DNA of 64,000 nt from Acanthaster planci (Eukaryota; Echinodermata; Asteroidea; Valvatida; Acanthasteridae): the NCBI RefSeq assembly GCF_001949145.1, contig NW_019091402.1, positions 2,032,944 to 2,096,943 of the forward strand, in the 5' to 3' direction. This document shows, piece after piece, positions 46,501-58,500 of the stretch. Every line of letters begins with the position of its first letter. Positions within the stretch are counted from its first letter, which is position 1. A program made the position numbers and the translations under genes. The notes beneath the pieces were generated by a model that searched no databases, had not been told where the DNA came from, and was given only the letters and a program-made list of their open reading frames with translations.

Positions 46501-49500
46501 AATGAAATGACAAATGAAATGACAAATGAAATGACAAATGAAATGACAAATGAACATGGGCGAACGAAATTGACCGGGACGGGCATTGAAAAAGCAACCA
46601 GTCAACCACGGAACACCCTGAGCTAACAGAATTTTGCTTGTTTGAAATTGATAAGACGAACAAAGAAATTGACTGGTTCAGATTGGAACCAGGAACCACT
46701 GAAAACACTGAGCTTAAAGAAATTATCAAAAACCCAAAACTTGACAAAAAGAATTGGGAAGGAGCAAGACTTGAATCTGCGATCTTTGAAGCTGGCTATT
46801 TAAAAAATGCTCAGTAAAATTGATACGAATACAGAATTGGGCTGGGAAGGATTTGAACCTCCAAACTCCAGGGCACTCTTCTACAACAGAGCTAACCAGC
46901 CCCATGCTTGTGGTCTCGGCAGTTTTTGGTGAGCATGGAATAGGTACATGTGCGATAATTTTGATCTGTGCCTAATTCTAATGTAACAGTGTCACCACAG
47001 AATGTGAAACTAGGCCAGTAAACTTCTGACAGAATGCACTGGCGAGATTAATTTCATTCTGCCATTCTCAGATATTGATCAGACATATGCCAAGTTCAGA
47101 GGAGAATGCTCTCTCTCCAAGTGTCAATGTCGTGAGCACGAAAGCCAGAGTACAACCCACCAACAGGACTGTGCTTTTCAAGACTTAATATCTTCATAAT
47201 TTATCTCCTTTGGACAGGTTGTCGGACAGTATGTGCTTTTGGTCAGACAGACATAACAGTTGCGAAAACATCTAATTTCTGACTATAAATTCATATTGTG
47301 GTGACCGAGCGCCAACGTTTCCCCACAGTGTGGTGTTCACTTATGTTTATTTGACCCTTTGACAACAGTTTTGAATTGTCTCAGATCAAGTCTGTTACTG
47401 TACATGTTTATTCACCATCTCACCGTTCAGCCATAGCATCCTACAAAGGCATAGTTCATTGTGATTGTTCACGTCAACCAACCAAAGCCTCTTTGAAAAT
47501 TGTCGGTGCAGAGTCCAAGCGAGCCAAACAGAGGGAGCGACGCCAGAAGGTCAAACAGCTCTTCCACAAGCAGAGCATCGCTGCCGAGATCTTCAAAGTC
47601 CACGGGGAGCAGGAGCGCTTTACCCAGTTCATGGACTTCATCATGAAACAGCGCCGGAGTGCGACGTCAACCCCAGGGGTAATTTCTCTCTTCCTCGCCT
47701 CGAGAAAAAAAACCCTCCTAAGAGAATAAAATCAGAGAGATCAGTTGGATTGGTATCAGGGAGTGTCTTGTCAGAAAGCTTTACAATGTTGTGACAAGAG
47801 CATGGCATGTTCCATTCAAGAGCACCTGCTGTTCCCACTGGAAACTACTAAGGAACGGTGTTTGTGCCCAAATGGGAACCAACAGCCTGTTTCAACCCAT
47901 GTTTCATGGAGGCTGCTGCACAAGAAAAAACAAGCTCAGGAAGGCAGCTTTTCTTCATATCAGCCGATCTTTTCAAAGTTCAGTTTCCAAGTATCATGTT
48001 TGCCATCAGCAATTGAAAACCAATGTACAAAGTTCTTTTCCAGCTTGGAACTTCTAATTTTGTGACTCCCAACTTGCATGCCAGATTATAGGGGTGCTAG
48101 AATCCAGCTTGTTATCTGCTTTCAGCTTTTTTTGTTCACCTGGTCTGTACAAAAGTATGAGAAACTTTTTACGTTTCCTGTTTTTGCTAGCTGTTTTCAG
48201 CTTTAATTATAAGTGGCCACTCACACCCCCACTGATACCAGTGTCGTCCCTCAATCATTTCCTGCCAGATGCTTTTATAAATGCTGTGCCTACTTACGAG
48301 CGATTTTTCAATATCTTTGGTTTTCAAAAATCTTCAAAAATTCTTATCTTTTTTCCCTGAGTACCTAAACCCCATGGAGTGACTGTCTGGTTGCTACTCT
48401 ATTCTGACAGACAACATGCCAGAGTATTTCAGTCAGGCCTGCTGCCTTGTAAAAAGAGCCCAGATTGTGTGGTGTTACATAAGTTTCTTTTGTTCCCGAA
48501 ACTGGCACAGTGCGCTGCTGGTGTCTTTTCAATACGGACCAGATTAGCGTGCAGTGGTGTTGAATCGCTCATCACTGGAGTGCTGGAGCGCTTTTGTCCC
48601 GGCTGGTAATCCGCTCGCGCTGAATGCCACAAACAGTGGTATAATCTTTCAAAACATTTGTGCTATTGACAACTGAAAAAAAGTTGGCAGTTCCAAGCAA
48701 CTCGGTCTTTTGTTCCGAATACGTTCTTTTGTTACAAGGCCCACAGCTCTTTTGTCCGATTTCAGGCACCCTGGCCATGCGTACAAACCCAAGGTACCCA
48801 AAACCGGACTCCCCAGCAGGATATGGTTAATCTAATTAACTCGAGGCAGCATGAAAACCATCATGGTGCAGTTCAGATAATGTCCAGTGTCAACAAAGCC
48901 TATATTTGTTCATCGTTGAGAATACCACCGGTGCCATCCTTCTGAATCAGCGACAAGTTCTCGTCGCAAATCCACAACCCTTTCAAATCCTGCACTTATT
49001 GTCAAAGAACAATGTTGAAAGATTTGGGGAAGGTCGGAATAAAACAATGATGATTTTGTTTTTCAACAGAAAAGCGCGAGAAGGTCGCCCTCTGTAGTCG
49101 GGGAGTTCTCCCAGAAAGACGCGGCCTCTAGCAGCGGGGACGCACCCAGAGAGTTCCAGTACGACAACTACGAGGAGGTGGAGATGGAAGTCAGCGAAAT
49201 GGAGGAATCCCCATGTGAGAGGCCAAAAGGGGGACGAGGTCGGGTTGGGATGAGGTTCCAAGATGGGTCCAGGATTAGATTTTTGAGGGGAGGGGGCAAA
49301 TCTTATCAGGGGGCAGATAGGACCAAAAAGAATTTGAAGATTGCTTTTTCGTATTCCAGTGGAAATTTTCAAGTTGTTAATAAACTTTACGGTAAAGAAT
49401 TCTCGGTCGTTTGTGCGCCTAGTTCCGTACTCGTACATACAACCACAGAGGAAGGACACAGAAGGTGTTGCAACTCTGGCACTTAAAGTTCTCGGGGATC

Positions 49501-52500
49501 ATCGCCGCCCCGTCAAACGAACAACAGTAAACATTCCAACACTGCCCGACTGCTGCCTGCAGCTTAGCCAGACAAGCAGGGCCAGCAATATCCAAGAAAT
49601 ACTAGCAGTGTTTTGCTTGCAATTAAATACAAATTCTTGCTGTGAGCAGGAAATAGAGAAAAATCCCTGATGTTGGACCTACTTTTGCCATCATGAATAA
49701 ACTTTTATTTGGATCCACTGCGTCCAAGCAAAGTTTGTAATTTTGTTCTCTCTTCGATTATTCCGATACATCGGTTTTCAAAGACTTGGTACAGATTTTG
49801 GCTGAGACTGGCCAACAGAATGTTGACCATTACTGACCAGGTAAGTTCATAAAGGACAAAATGTGCTATTTCATCACAGGGAGTGATCGTGAAATCTCGT
49901 AAAATCCGCTTTTGTACAAATGACGCAGTACAAATGATTCAAACAAAAACGAAAACTTGTAAACAACCGGGCTACTTATTCCCAAAATAATTCCAGAAGA
50001 AAGAGCTCATTCAGGGCAATGACTGTACATATACAAGCATTAAATTTGATGTTGTCAGGAGATCATACCAAGTACCAACAAAGGCATGAATATTCAATGT
50101 CCTATACCTTTGTACACAAAGTTTTAAGGATGCAGATTACTAGCAAAAGATTGCAGCGGCGATCATGGGGTACAAAGGGGCTTCACGCTTGTGAAACAGA
50201 TGGTACATAGCAAGCGCTTGCTGTACTCTGGCTATGGACACACTGGGCGTACCAGAAAGCGATAATTAGCCAGATGTTGTAGCCCGGGCAGTTCAAACTC
50301 CTTCCGTGTCCTTCCTTTATGATGTAAAAGATTTGATGTGATTTTTTATTTCTCTTGTAGCCTTGACTCCAGTTGCCGAGACTCTAGATCTAACCTCAGA
50401 TGTGAGTACATTTGAATTTATGATTCTACTTTTAGCAGTACATTTTCTTCTGCCCAAAACAATTGATAGGGGAACTTTTTTGGAAGTATCATTGTGTAGT
50501 TTGTACTTTGGAGTGGTGTTCAGTGGGTGGATACTTTCTTATTTTTGAACGTGTGAGCGTTTTTTTTTCATCCAACCCGTGAAAGTGTTGCGGCATCTTT
50601 AAGATTAGCACTGTTCCTTTAATGCACTTTATACGTTCATGAGTTCAAAGGTCACACTTTGCCCTGTACTTTTGTACCTGTATCACATTCGTGAAGTTGT
50701 CGGCACATGCTCAGATTTTGTAGATTGTGGTTCGTGTCTGAAGATCACAGGCAATGGTCATCACTCTCGTTAAGCACCAGTTTTTATGATTCTGTATCTC
50801 AAGCACCGCAATCATTTGACGTCAGTTTGGAGGACTTTAGTGAAGGCTTTGTCATGTTTGTGTGACTTGTCACAAGTGTTGTTTACCACCTCGCCTCGTA
50901 TTAACGGTGCTATATTTTCGCCCCAACTTGCATGGACTTGGCATTACCCGTTTGTATGAATAAGCCTAACCTGGGGAACTTTTTGCCTGTGTTGAATAAA
51001 CTTGGAGTAAAGTTGAGCATTGGATCTACACTCTATACAGCGTGTTGTTCAAACAACTGTTTCTGCACAACATTTTCAACCTGAACAAGTTTCTTGGTTT
51101 CGAGCATCTTGTCTAGAGAAGCCTTTTGCCAGTCAGTTTTCGAGTTATTATTAGGACAAATCAGGAAGCCAGAAAAACCAAACAAATAGCATCAAAATGA
51201 ATGATGTTGCTCAAACTTCTACAAAATGGCTATGAACATTAAGGAGTGACTGGACAGCAACTGCAGATGAGCATGGGGTTATTGGGAGAGAAAGTTGTGA
51301 TGATTTTGGCCGTAAAAATCTAAAATGGAATACCACAGTCAGTAAACGATGTGGTGTTGGAAAATTTTGTGCTCTTCTACCGAGTGTGAAATCATTTTCC
51401 ACGTCTCCCAAACAGGTACAAGCCGTCACCAGCTCGGACCCAGATGCCCCCAGCAGCACCAGCAACTCCACTCCGGGAGCTGCCGAGGCCGCTGCCACAG
51501 GCAACAAGGAAGACGAGGCCGATGCGGAGCATGACAAGGACGAGGAGGAAGAGGATGTTATGGCATTGAGGGAGCAGCTCCTCCGTTCCCTAGCAACCAA
51601 GAGAGCCGCCCGGGCCCAAGCCAAGGAGCAAACTGAGGTAGGCTTCAACTCGGTGTACAAAACCTTCGTTTCCCCTAAAAAGATACTTGTTTTGTACATT
51701 CTCTATCTTTGGGCACTTGTGAAATGTTCCTTTGCAGCTTTGATTTCAGACTTTTTTCCCAGTATTAAAGGACAGCTATGGTGATTTTACTTAGCCACTC
51801 AAAAATTGATCTTGTCAGATCACCTGCTTTGTGAGGGTAAATATGGGAACACCAATTTCCATTTTCATAGTTGCTCTTCACATCTTTGAATACTAGTATT
51901 CAACCTCAGGTGGAAAGAAAATGATGTTACATCTCACGTTGTGTGCCATTCAAAGACACAGCTTAATAGTAGGGCTCATGACTCATAGCATCTGAACATT
52001 CCTGACATCATCTCAGCTTTCCCACAAGTGGTTACAGAATTTTCTCAGCCCTGGGAGCTCCATTAGCTACCCATTCACACTCCTGGATAGAAGGGTGGCA
52101 TGCGCATGTGGGTACAATTGGTTGCCCAAGGACACAGCTTGTAACCGGCCACAGGATCCACCAATCACCAAGCCCCTTCAAGGAATTTTTCTCTCAACAG
52201 GTTCAGCAGGAGGAGTACACCCCAGAGGAGCCTTCTGTTCACGGCCCGACCTACCACCCATCTCCCATCCAGCCGGCCATGTCCAGCATGTCCACCCCTC
52301 TCGGCGAGGATGCGACCCCCACCTCCTCGTCTCCCAAGGTCTACGCCTCCCCTCTGTCCACCCCGAGGACCCAATCTCCAACGACGAGTCTGATCCAGGG
52401 GCTTCCCAAGCAGCCAGTCGGAAAGGCAAAGCCAAAAGTGGCACTGCCAGCAGTAAGCAGTTTCTGAATTGAGTCAAGTGCTAGTTGTAGTAATAATAGT

Positions 52501-55500
52501 AGTAGTTGTTTTGCTTCAACAAGAAAACAACAAAAAGACAACAAGAAAACAACAACAAAGCAACAACAAGAAAACAACCAAATAACAAGTAAACAACGAG
52601 AAGACAACAACAAAGCAACAAGAAAACAAACAAGAAAGCAACACAAAAACGAGAAGACAACAACAAGAAAACAACCAAATAACAAGTAAACAACAAGAAG
52701 ACAACAACAAAGCAACAAGAAAACAACAAGAAAACACGAAAACAATGAGAAGACAACAATAAGCAGAAAACAACTTAAAAAACAAGAAAACAATTAGAAA
52801 ACAACTAGAAAACAACAAGAACAAAACAACATCCAAAACAAGTAAACAATAACAAAGCAACAACAGAAACAGACGAGTCATATGCATTGGGCACACATCA
52901 TCTGAACCTTTCTGAGATCAACTCAGCTCCCTGGGGAGTATACCAGCCCGGTGCTGCCATATCAAGGCACAAACGGCTAGACACAACCATATCCGCCCTC
53001 ACTGGTACCCCATTTCCTCCTGGGTGGAGAGAGGCACATAGGGGTGAAGTAACAAGGCCAAGGTCACAACGCGGAACAATCTGCCAGGATTCGAAGCCCC
53101 CGGCCCTACGATCAAACGCTGCAAACCCGAACCGTTACGCCACGTTTCCACGTAGTCGAGTTGATGCGGACGAATTACAAATTGTTTCCAACACAGAATT
53201 TTAGTCCCCAAGTTGCTTTGACTTTCTCCAGATTCCCACCCATAAGCCCGTGGTCATCAAGTTTGATGGAGACAGCGACTCCAGCGAGGATGAGCTCTCA
53301 CCGCAGAAGCCCCAACTGAAGCAGATCAACTTCCTGGACCAGTTCCTGAAGGAGGCCAGACGAACTGCGGACGTAAGCGAACCGGCAGTTTGTTTACCAG
53401 ACAGGCGGCTGCATTTGCATCCACAACAAATTGGTACCCTGCGCGTTCTTAACTTATGCGGCCCAACGTAGCAAAGTCACCAGAGCCATTTTGAGTATTA
53501 GCGCCGTGAAAAGTACCTTGCACGGTGGAAATCAATCTGCTCCAAACAGGAACTAGAGAGCGTGTTTTTACACAGAAATGACGGTCCTTTGGTGGGAAGC
53601 CAGTGTGTAGCACAGATGTATGTATATTTAGGTAGCGATATGCTCAGCATGCGTGACCCATCCGTATTGGAACGTACAGTTCTGCTAGCAGGCTGTGCTG
53701 GTAGCCTTGCAGGAATCCAGTTGAAAAACTCCCCCCCTCCCACATCTTTCCTTTGCCAGAAAGGGTACACTTCAACTCGGGGCGGATAGGAACCCTCAAC
53801 ATTTTGTCTGGATGTGGCCAAGTTTCATTGGGTCACCAAACTGACCGACGCATTGAAGCAAAGACTTCTTTCTAAGGGCTACCGAATCAAAAATGATTGA
53901 TTTTACTTGTTCGTTTGAAAGTTGTTTGTGTTTGTATACAGGCTTTGCGTGGTAGCCATCTTGCAGGGCAATTCTTTTGTTCCACAGAGAAGCCTCTTTT
54001 GTGCACACCCTGTGGAACAAAAGCACTGGCCTGCAAGATGGCAGCCATGCAAAACCTTTGTTGGAGGAATCCAGAAGTAAAGTGTCACAATGATGCTCAG
54101 AGCGGTGGTTTGTCTCTTGCCAAAAGGAGTACTCACAGAGTGAAAACCTGGTCTCTCATAACACCCAGGCGAAGAAATCGCAAGCCCAGCAGCGACCTGC
54201 AGTTTCACAGGTGCCCAAGACCCCGGATGCCATGCATAGCTTACCCGAGGTCCACCGGGCTGAGTACCAGAAGCTGAAGGAGGAGATCGCCCGGCGGGAG
54301 CAGCAGCGATTGGGCCGGCTGGCTGCCCCGCAGGGAACCAGTCCCGGGACACAGTCACCGATCCGAGATGTCACCATCAGTGTCACAAAGGTAGGCTGCT
54401 GTCTACCGTTGAAGAGAAATAAGTTTGTTGATCACCAGAAATTGGTTTAATAACTCACATTACCAACTTCTCAGTATTTTCCTGTATTTCTTGATTATTT
54501 TACCTCAAAGTCTTTATTTTTAGAAGTTTTAATATCAAGGTTTTGCTCGTGGACTAAGAAACCAAATGTGAGATTCGCATCACACCTTGAATTGACTTTG
54601 TTGACCCAGAAAAAGGGTTCTGATTTCAAAGTGAAGGTACGTTAAAAGTTTTTTCTTTTTTTAATTGTGTTGTCACCAGGTTGACGGTCAAGAACAGAGG
54701 ATGGTTGTCTTAAAGAACCCTAAGGCAAAAGAGGCAGAGACGACACAAGCCAAGGAGAAAGTACTAGAGACTCAGAAGGATACACCTCAGAGTTCCACCA
54801 AGCATAGTCCGGAAGTCCTTGAACGTCAAGCAAATCTCACCAAGTACAGGTGTGGCATCTTGAGCCCTGACCTTTGACCCTAATCTTTCCAGATCTCTCA
54901 AAGTCTTCATGCCCCTTGTCAATCTCGTGAGAATCACCAGCTCTCGGGCGCCACTTTCTCCGCAGGCTGACAGCCGAGAAGGACTGCCGGATACTGACGG
55001 CCGTGGAACGACAGCTCCAGAAGCGCCAGCTGCTGCTGAAGCAGACCGAGGCCAGACTGCAGCAGCTGAGGGATGAGCTCGCCGTGGGGGAGAGACTCGC
55101 CGCCTCCCACCGCACCCAGATCAAGAAATACGTGCAGCAGGTAATTCATACGACAGTTCACATGCTGGCGAGGGCGCTATAGGCCTTATTCATGAGGGAG
55201 CCAGCTTTTATCTGGTTCCCTGAATCTGTTTAATAAATTGTTAACTCTTTGATATCAGTGGTAACAGACTTTTTATGATTGTGTGCTTTCCAAGCCTCCC
55301 TTGTAATATTTTTCAAAATATGGCTTAAAACACTAATGGCAAGGATCAAAAGTATATTTCCCGTTCCAACACAGGCGCACAGGAGGAACGGGCCCCTTGT
55401 TCTTTCCTGCCCGTACCCGTGCATTCGCACTGGCCCCGTTCAGAACACAGGATCACCTAAAACTGCATAACAGTAGCTCGAAGAAACGGTCAGGCTTGAT

Positions 55501-58500
55501 ACCCTCCGCACGTCAATACAATAGATCTGTGTGGCGATGATGATAGGCCTGGAAACCTCACATTTCATATCCCATTAATTAACGAAACGCTGGCCCAAGG
55601 GAGTCTCGGAGAATGGTTACGATTGGCCTATTTCTCTTGCAGATGAGGTATACTTGTAGTTGGTAGATGCGTTTAGATTTTTACCATGTTAATGATCAAC
55701 AAATCAAGAAGTCGAGGAAAGTAGAGTTACATGTGCTTTTATAATAAAACTTGTTCTCGAAAAAGCTTTTATTTGGGTACTTACCGAAAGTTGATTGAAT
55801 TTTCTGGTAATGACTCGAATCGCTATTTTTGTTTTTCGATTTTTACTCGAGACTTGACTTGGAAAAAAATGACTTTGGACTTGACTTGAAGGAACTTGAT
55901 TTGCAACTGGTCATGACTTGACTAAATTTTGACTTTATGATGATCATTTGTTGAAAATAATAAACACAATTTTCGGTGTCTGGAAAGAACACATGATCAA
56001 CGCCGACCCTTTTACTTAAGGCTTGCGAATGCAAAAGCCGGCTGCTTGGTTAACGTTGTCCGTGCGGCTGGGCCGGGCTGGGCCGGGCCAGGCCAGCGCA
56101 TTGGGGCTACATGCTGCAATCTGAACGAAGCCTAGCTAGTTGTGCGTATTCTTGGACATTGTAGTATTGGTTGTATCAAATGCAGTGATTATTCTGTATA
56201 CTGCATACATGCACAAGATCTCCAAGCGTAACGGCAGAAACTTCTTCAAATAGCTGGTAAAGAACTACATGCACTACCCCGAGCTTGTAATATGAGCGTA
56301 GCAAGAATACGGGCGATTCACAATAGTGCGCCACCAAGAGTTTGCAACACTCTGACCAATCATAACACACGAAAGTTGTCGACCCTCTCCAAACGCGCAT
56401 TGATTGGCCAACGCGTTGCAAACTCTTGGTGGCGCACTATTGTGAAACAGCCGTATTCTTACTGCTTGATGAAAAAGCTGGTGATATTTGTCTACCACTC
56501 TTAACCCCTTCACAGCGGGATTATTCTGACCGCGACTGCTGGGCAGTGGCATGCCCTGAATGGAGGGCTTTGTCCTGCAGCAGGCCCCATTGAACCAGCA
56601 GCTGCGTGGTGAATAGACTGTATGCGTGCTATGCACTAATCCTCACACAACTGTGCGGTAGTAGCAGTCCCCCATAGCGAAGGGGTTAAAAGATTCAACA
56701 CGATGGAAAAAAATTTGTGTGTTTTTAATCATCATACATTTTAGGCTATGCAAAATGAAAACAAGGTACCACGAGGCAACATTTTGCGAATTATGAGATC
56801 CTCACAGTTTCAATTCTCCCTACGTGCTGCCTCTGACTCCAGTCCTAGCTCTCAAGCAAGCCCGATTGCTGTCACGGCCCAAATGTAGCTCCCACGCTTG
56901 CAGTCCAGTCGTTGATTCTTTCTGGTGGTCATGTGACCGAATTGAAGGAAGCTTTGTGCATGCCGCGGCTAAAGCCTGGCTGCCGCCGCCTGCCCAATTG
57001 CAGCGCTCGCGCCCTGCTCACATGCTAACTGCCCAATCATAGCCTGTGTATAATGGACATGGCGACACTGGGAATGCCCTCACTAAAACCTCACTCGAAT
57101 TTCAAAAGGTGTAAAAAAAGGAAAGGCAAGGGAATGAGAAGACAAACAAAAACAGAAGTTTCATTTTGTGATTTATTTTTATGCTTGAACATTTTGAAAT
57201 ACATAATGGTACACCCTTGAGCAATTAAAAAGGAATGATTATGTGGTCAAACGGGAAAACCCAGGCTGGCCGGCCCCGGCCAAGCGCGAGAGCAAGGTGC
57301 TTTGCGCTGTCTCTCCGCGGTGTGCACCGAAAGAAACAAACAGCATGAAAGAATTGTCACAAAAAGGGCCCAGTTTTGGTGGTACGCGGACTTGTACAAT
57401 ACTGGATTTTTCCCTTTAGACTGATTTTGAGGGCGCTGTTGCTTCGGGCAGTGCTGCAGGATTATTTGTGTAAGCTGCAGAGACATTTTTCAGCGTCAGA
57501 ATCAACGTACAAGCCACGGCTTATTTTCTAAAAATTATTACGGTGCCAAAGTCCACTCTCCCATAGTTGCCAGACATATTTATGCACCATAAGAATGCAG
57601 TGCAGTTTTACATGAGGCCCTCGCTGTGGCATTCACCAGAGTTTACCTGTATTCAAAACGAAAAGTTGCCCACCATCACAAATTTTGTGTTCGCGTATGC
57701 TCGAACCGGCCTTGTACATGTTATATAGGTATCATAACTTGCCATGTTTCACATACTGCTGCCGTTGAGGGCGTGCATGCGCACCGGGGAATGGGTAATT
57801 AACATCACAAAGGACGCAGACAATGGAACTTCCAATGAGCTCCAGTCCTTCCCTCGGTGCTCGCTTGAGCTTGGAGTTCTGCCGCGGGAGACGGGCCTAT
57901 TGGATTTATTTAATCCCGTGCAGAAGGGAAGGAACACAGCCGAGTGCATTGAAACTGGAGAAATACCATTGGTCTTTGCCCTGCGGTATGCCGTATCTCG
58001 TGAAATTATTCATCGGAGTAGACAGGTTCTGATTTGTCATGGAATTTCATTTTAGTGTTTTTACTTCTACCTTCGAGTGAGAAAACTGAAGAGTTGAAAT
58101 CACTTTAGATTTCAAGATGGCTGACCCCTGAATGAAGTCCACATAGCTTAACTACAGTGGTTGAGGAAAGAGCTTTTTTATGAGACAGAATCACTCCTTC
58201 CCACTGCTCCTAAATCAAACAATGATTTTCTGTTTTTCTGGTTATTTTCTCAGAAACATCTCCTCCAGAGGAAGGTCCAAGAGCACTTGACAAAGGAGAC
58301 TGCTCTGATAGCCGATCTTGCCAAGTCCAAGGGTGTTCCCGTCACAAGTATCAGCCAATCACCAATGCTGTTGGAAGCTGCGTCCAGGCTTCCTCTGACA
58401 GGAAGTCCCATTGGTGGAAGGCCAAAGCTTAAATCAGTGCCAAACGTAGGTGTTATTTTATAATGTGCCATATTCTGTCAAACCTTTCCTAAAATACTGA

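Noticed and set aside
52341-52896. Overlapping minus-strand frames rich in Cys, Phe, Leu and Val
   Set aside because: They are the complement of an A-rich CAACAA/AAGAAAAC simple repeat; the apparent hydrophobicity is compositional.
54837-55161. Minus-strand frames opposite ZFC3H1 exon 13
   Set aside because: They are shadows of a plus-strand coiled-coil exon with matching phases and splice sites.
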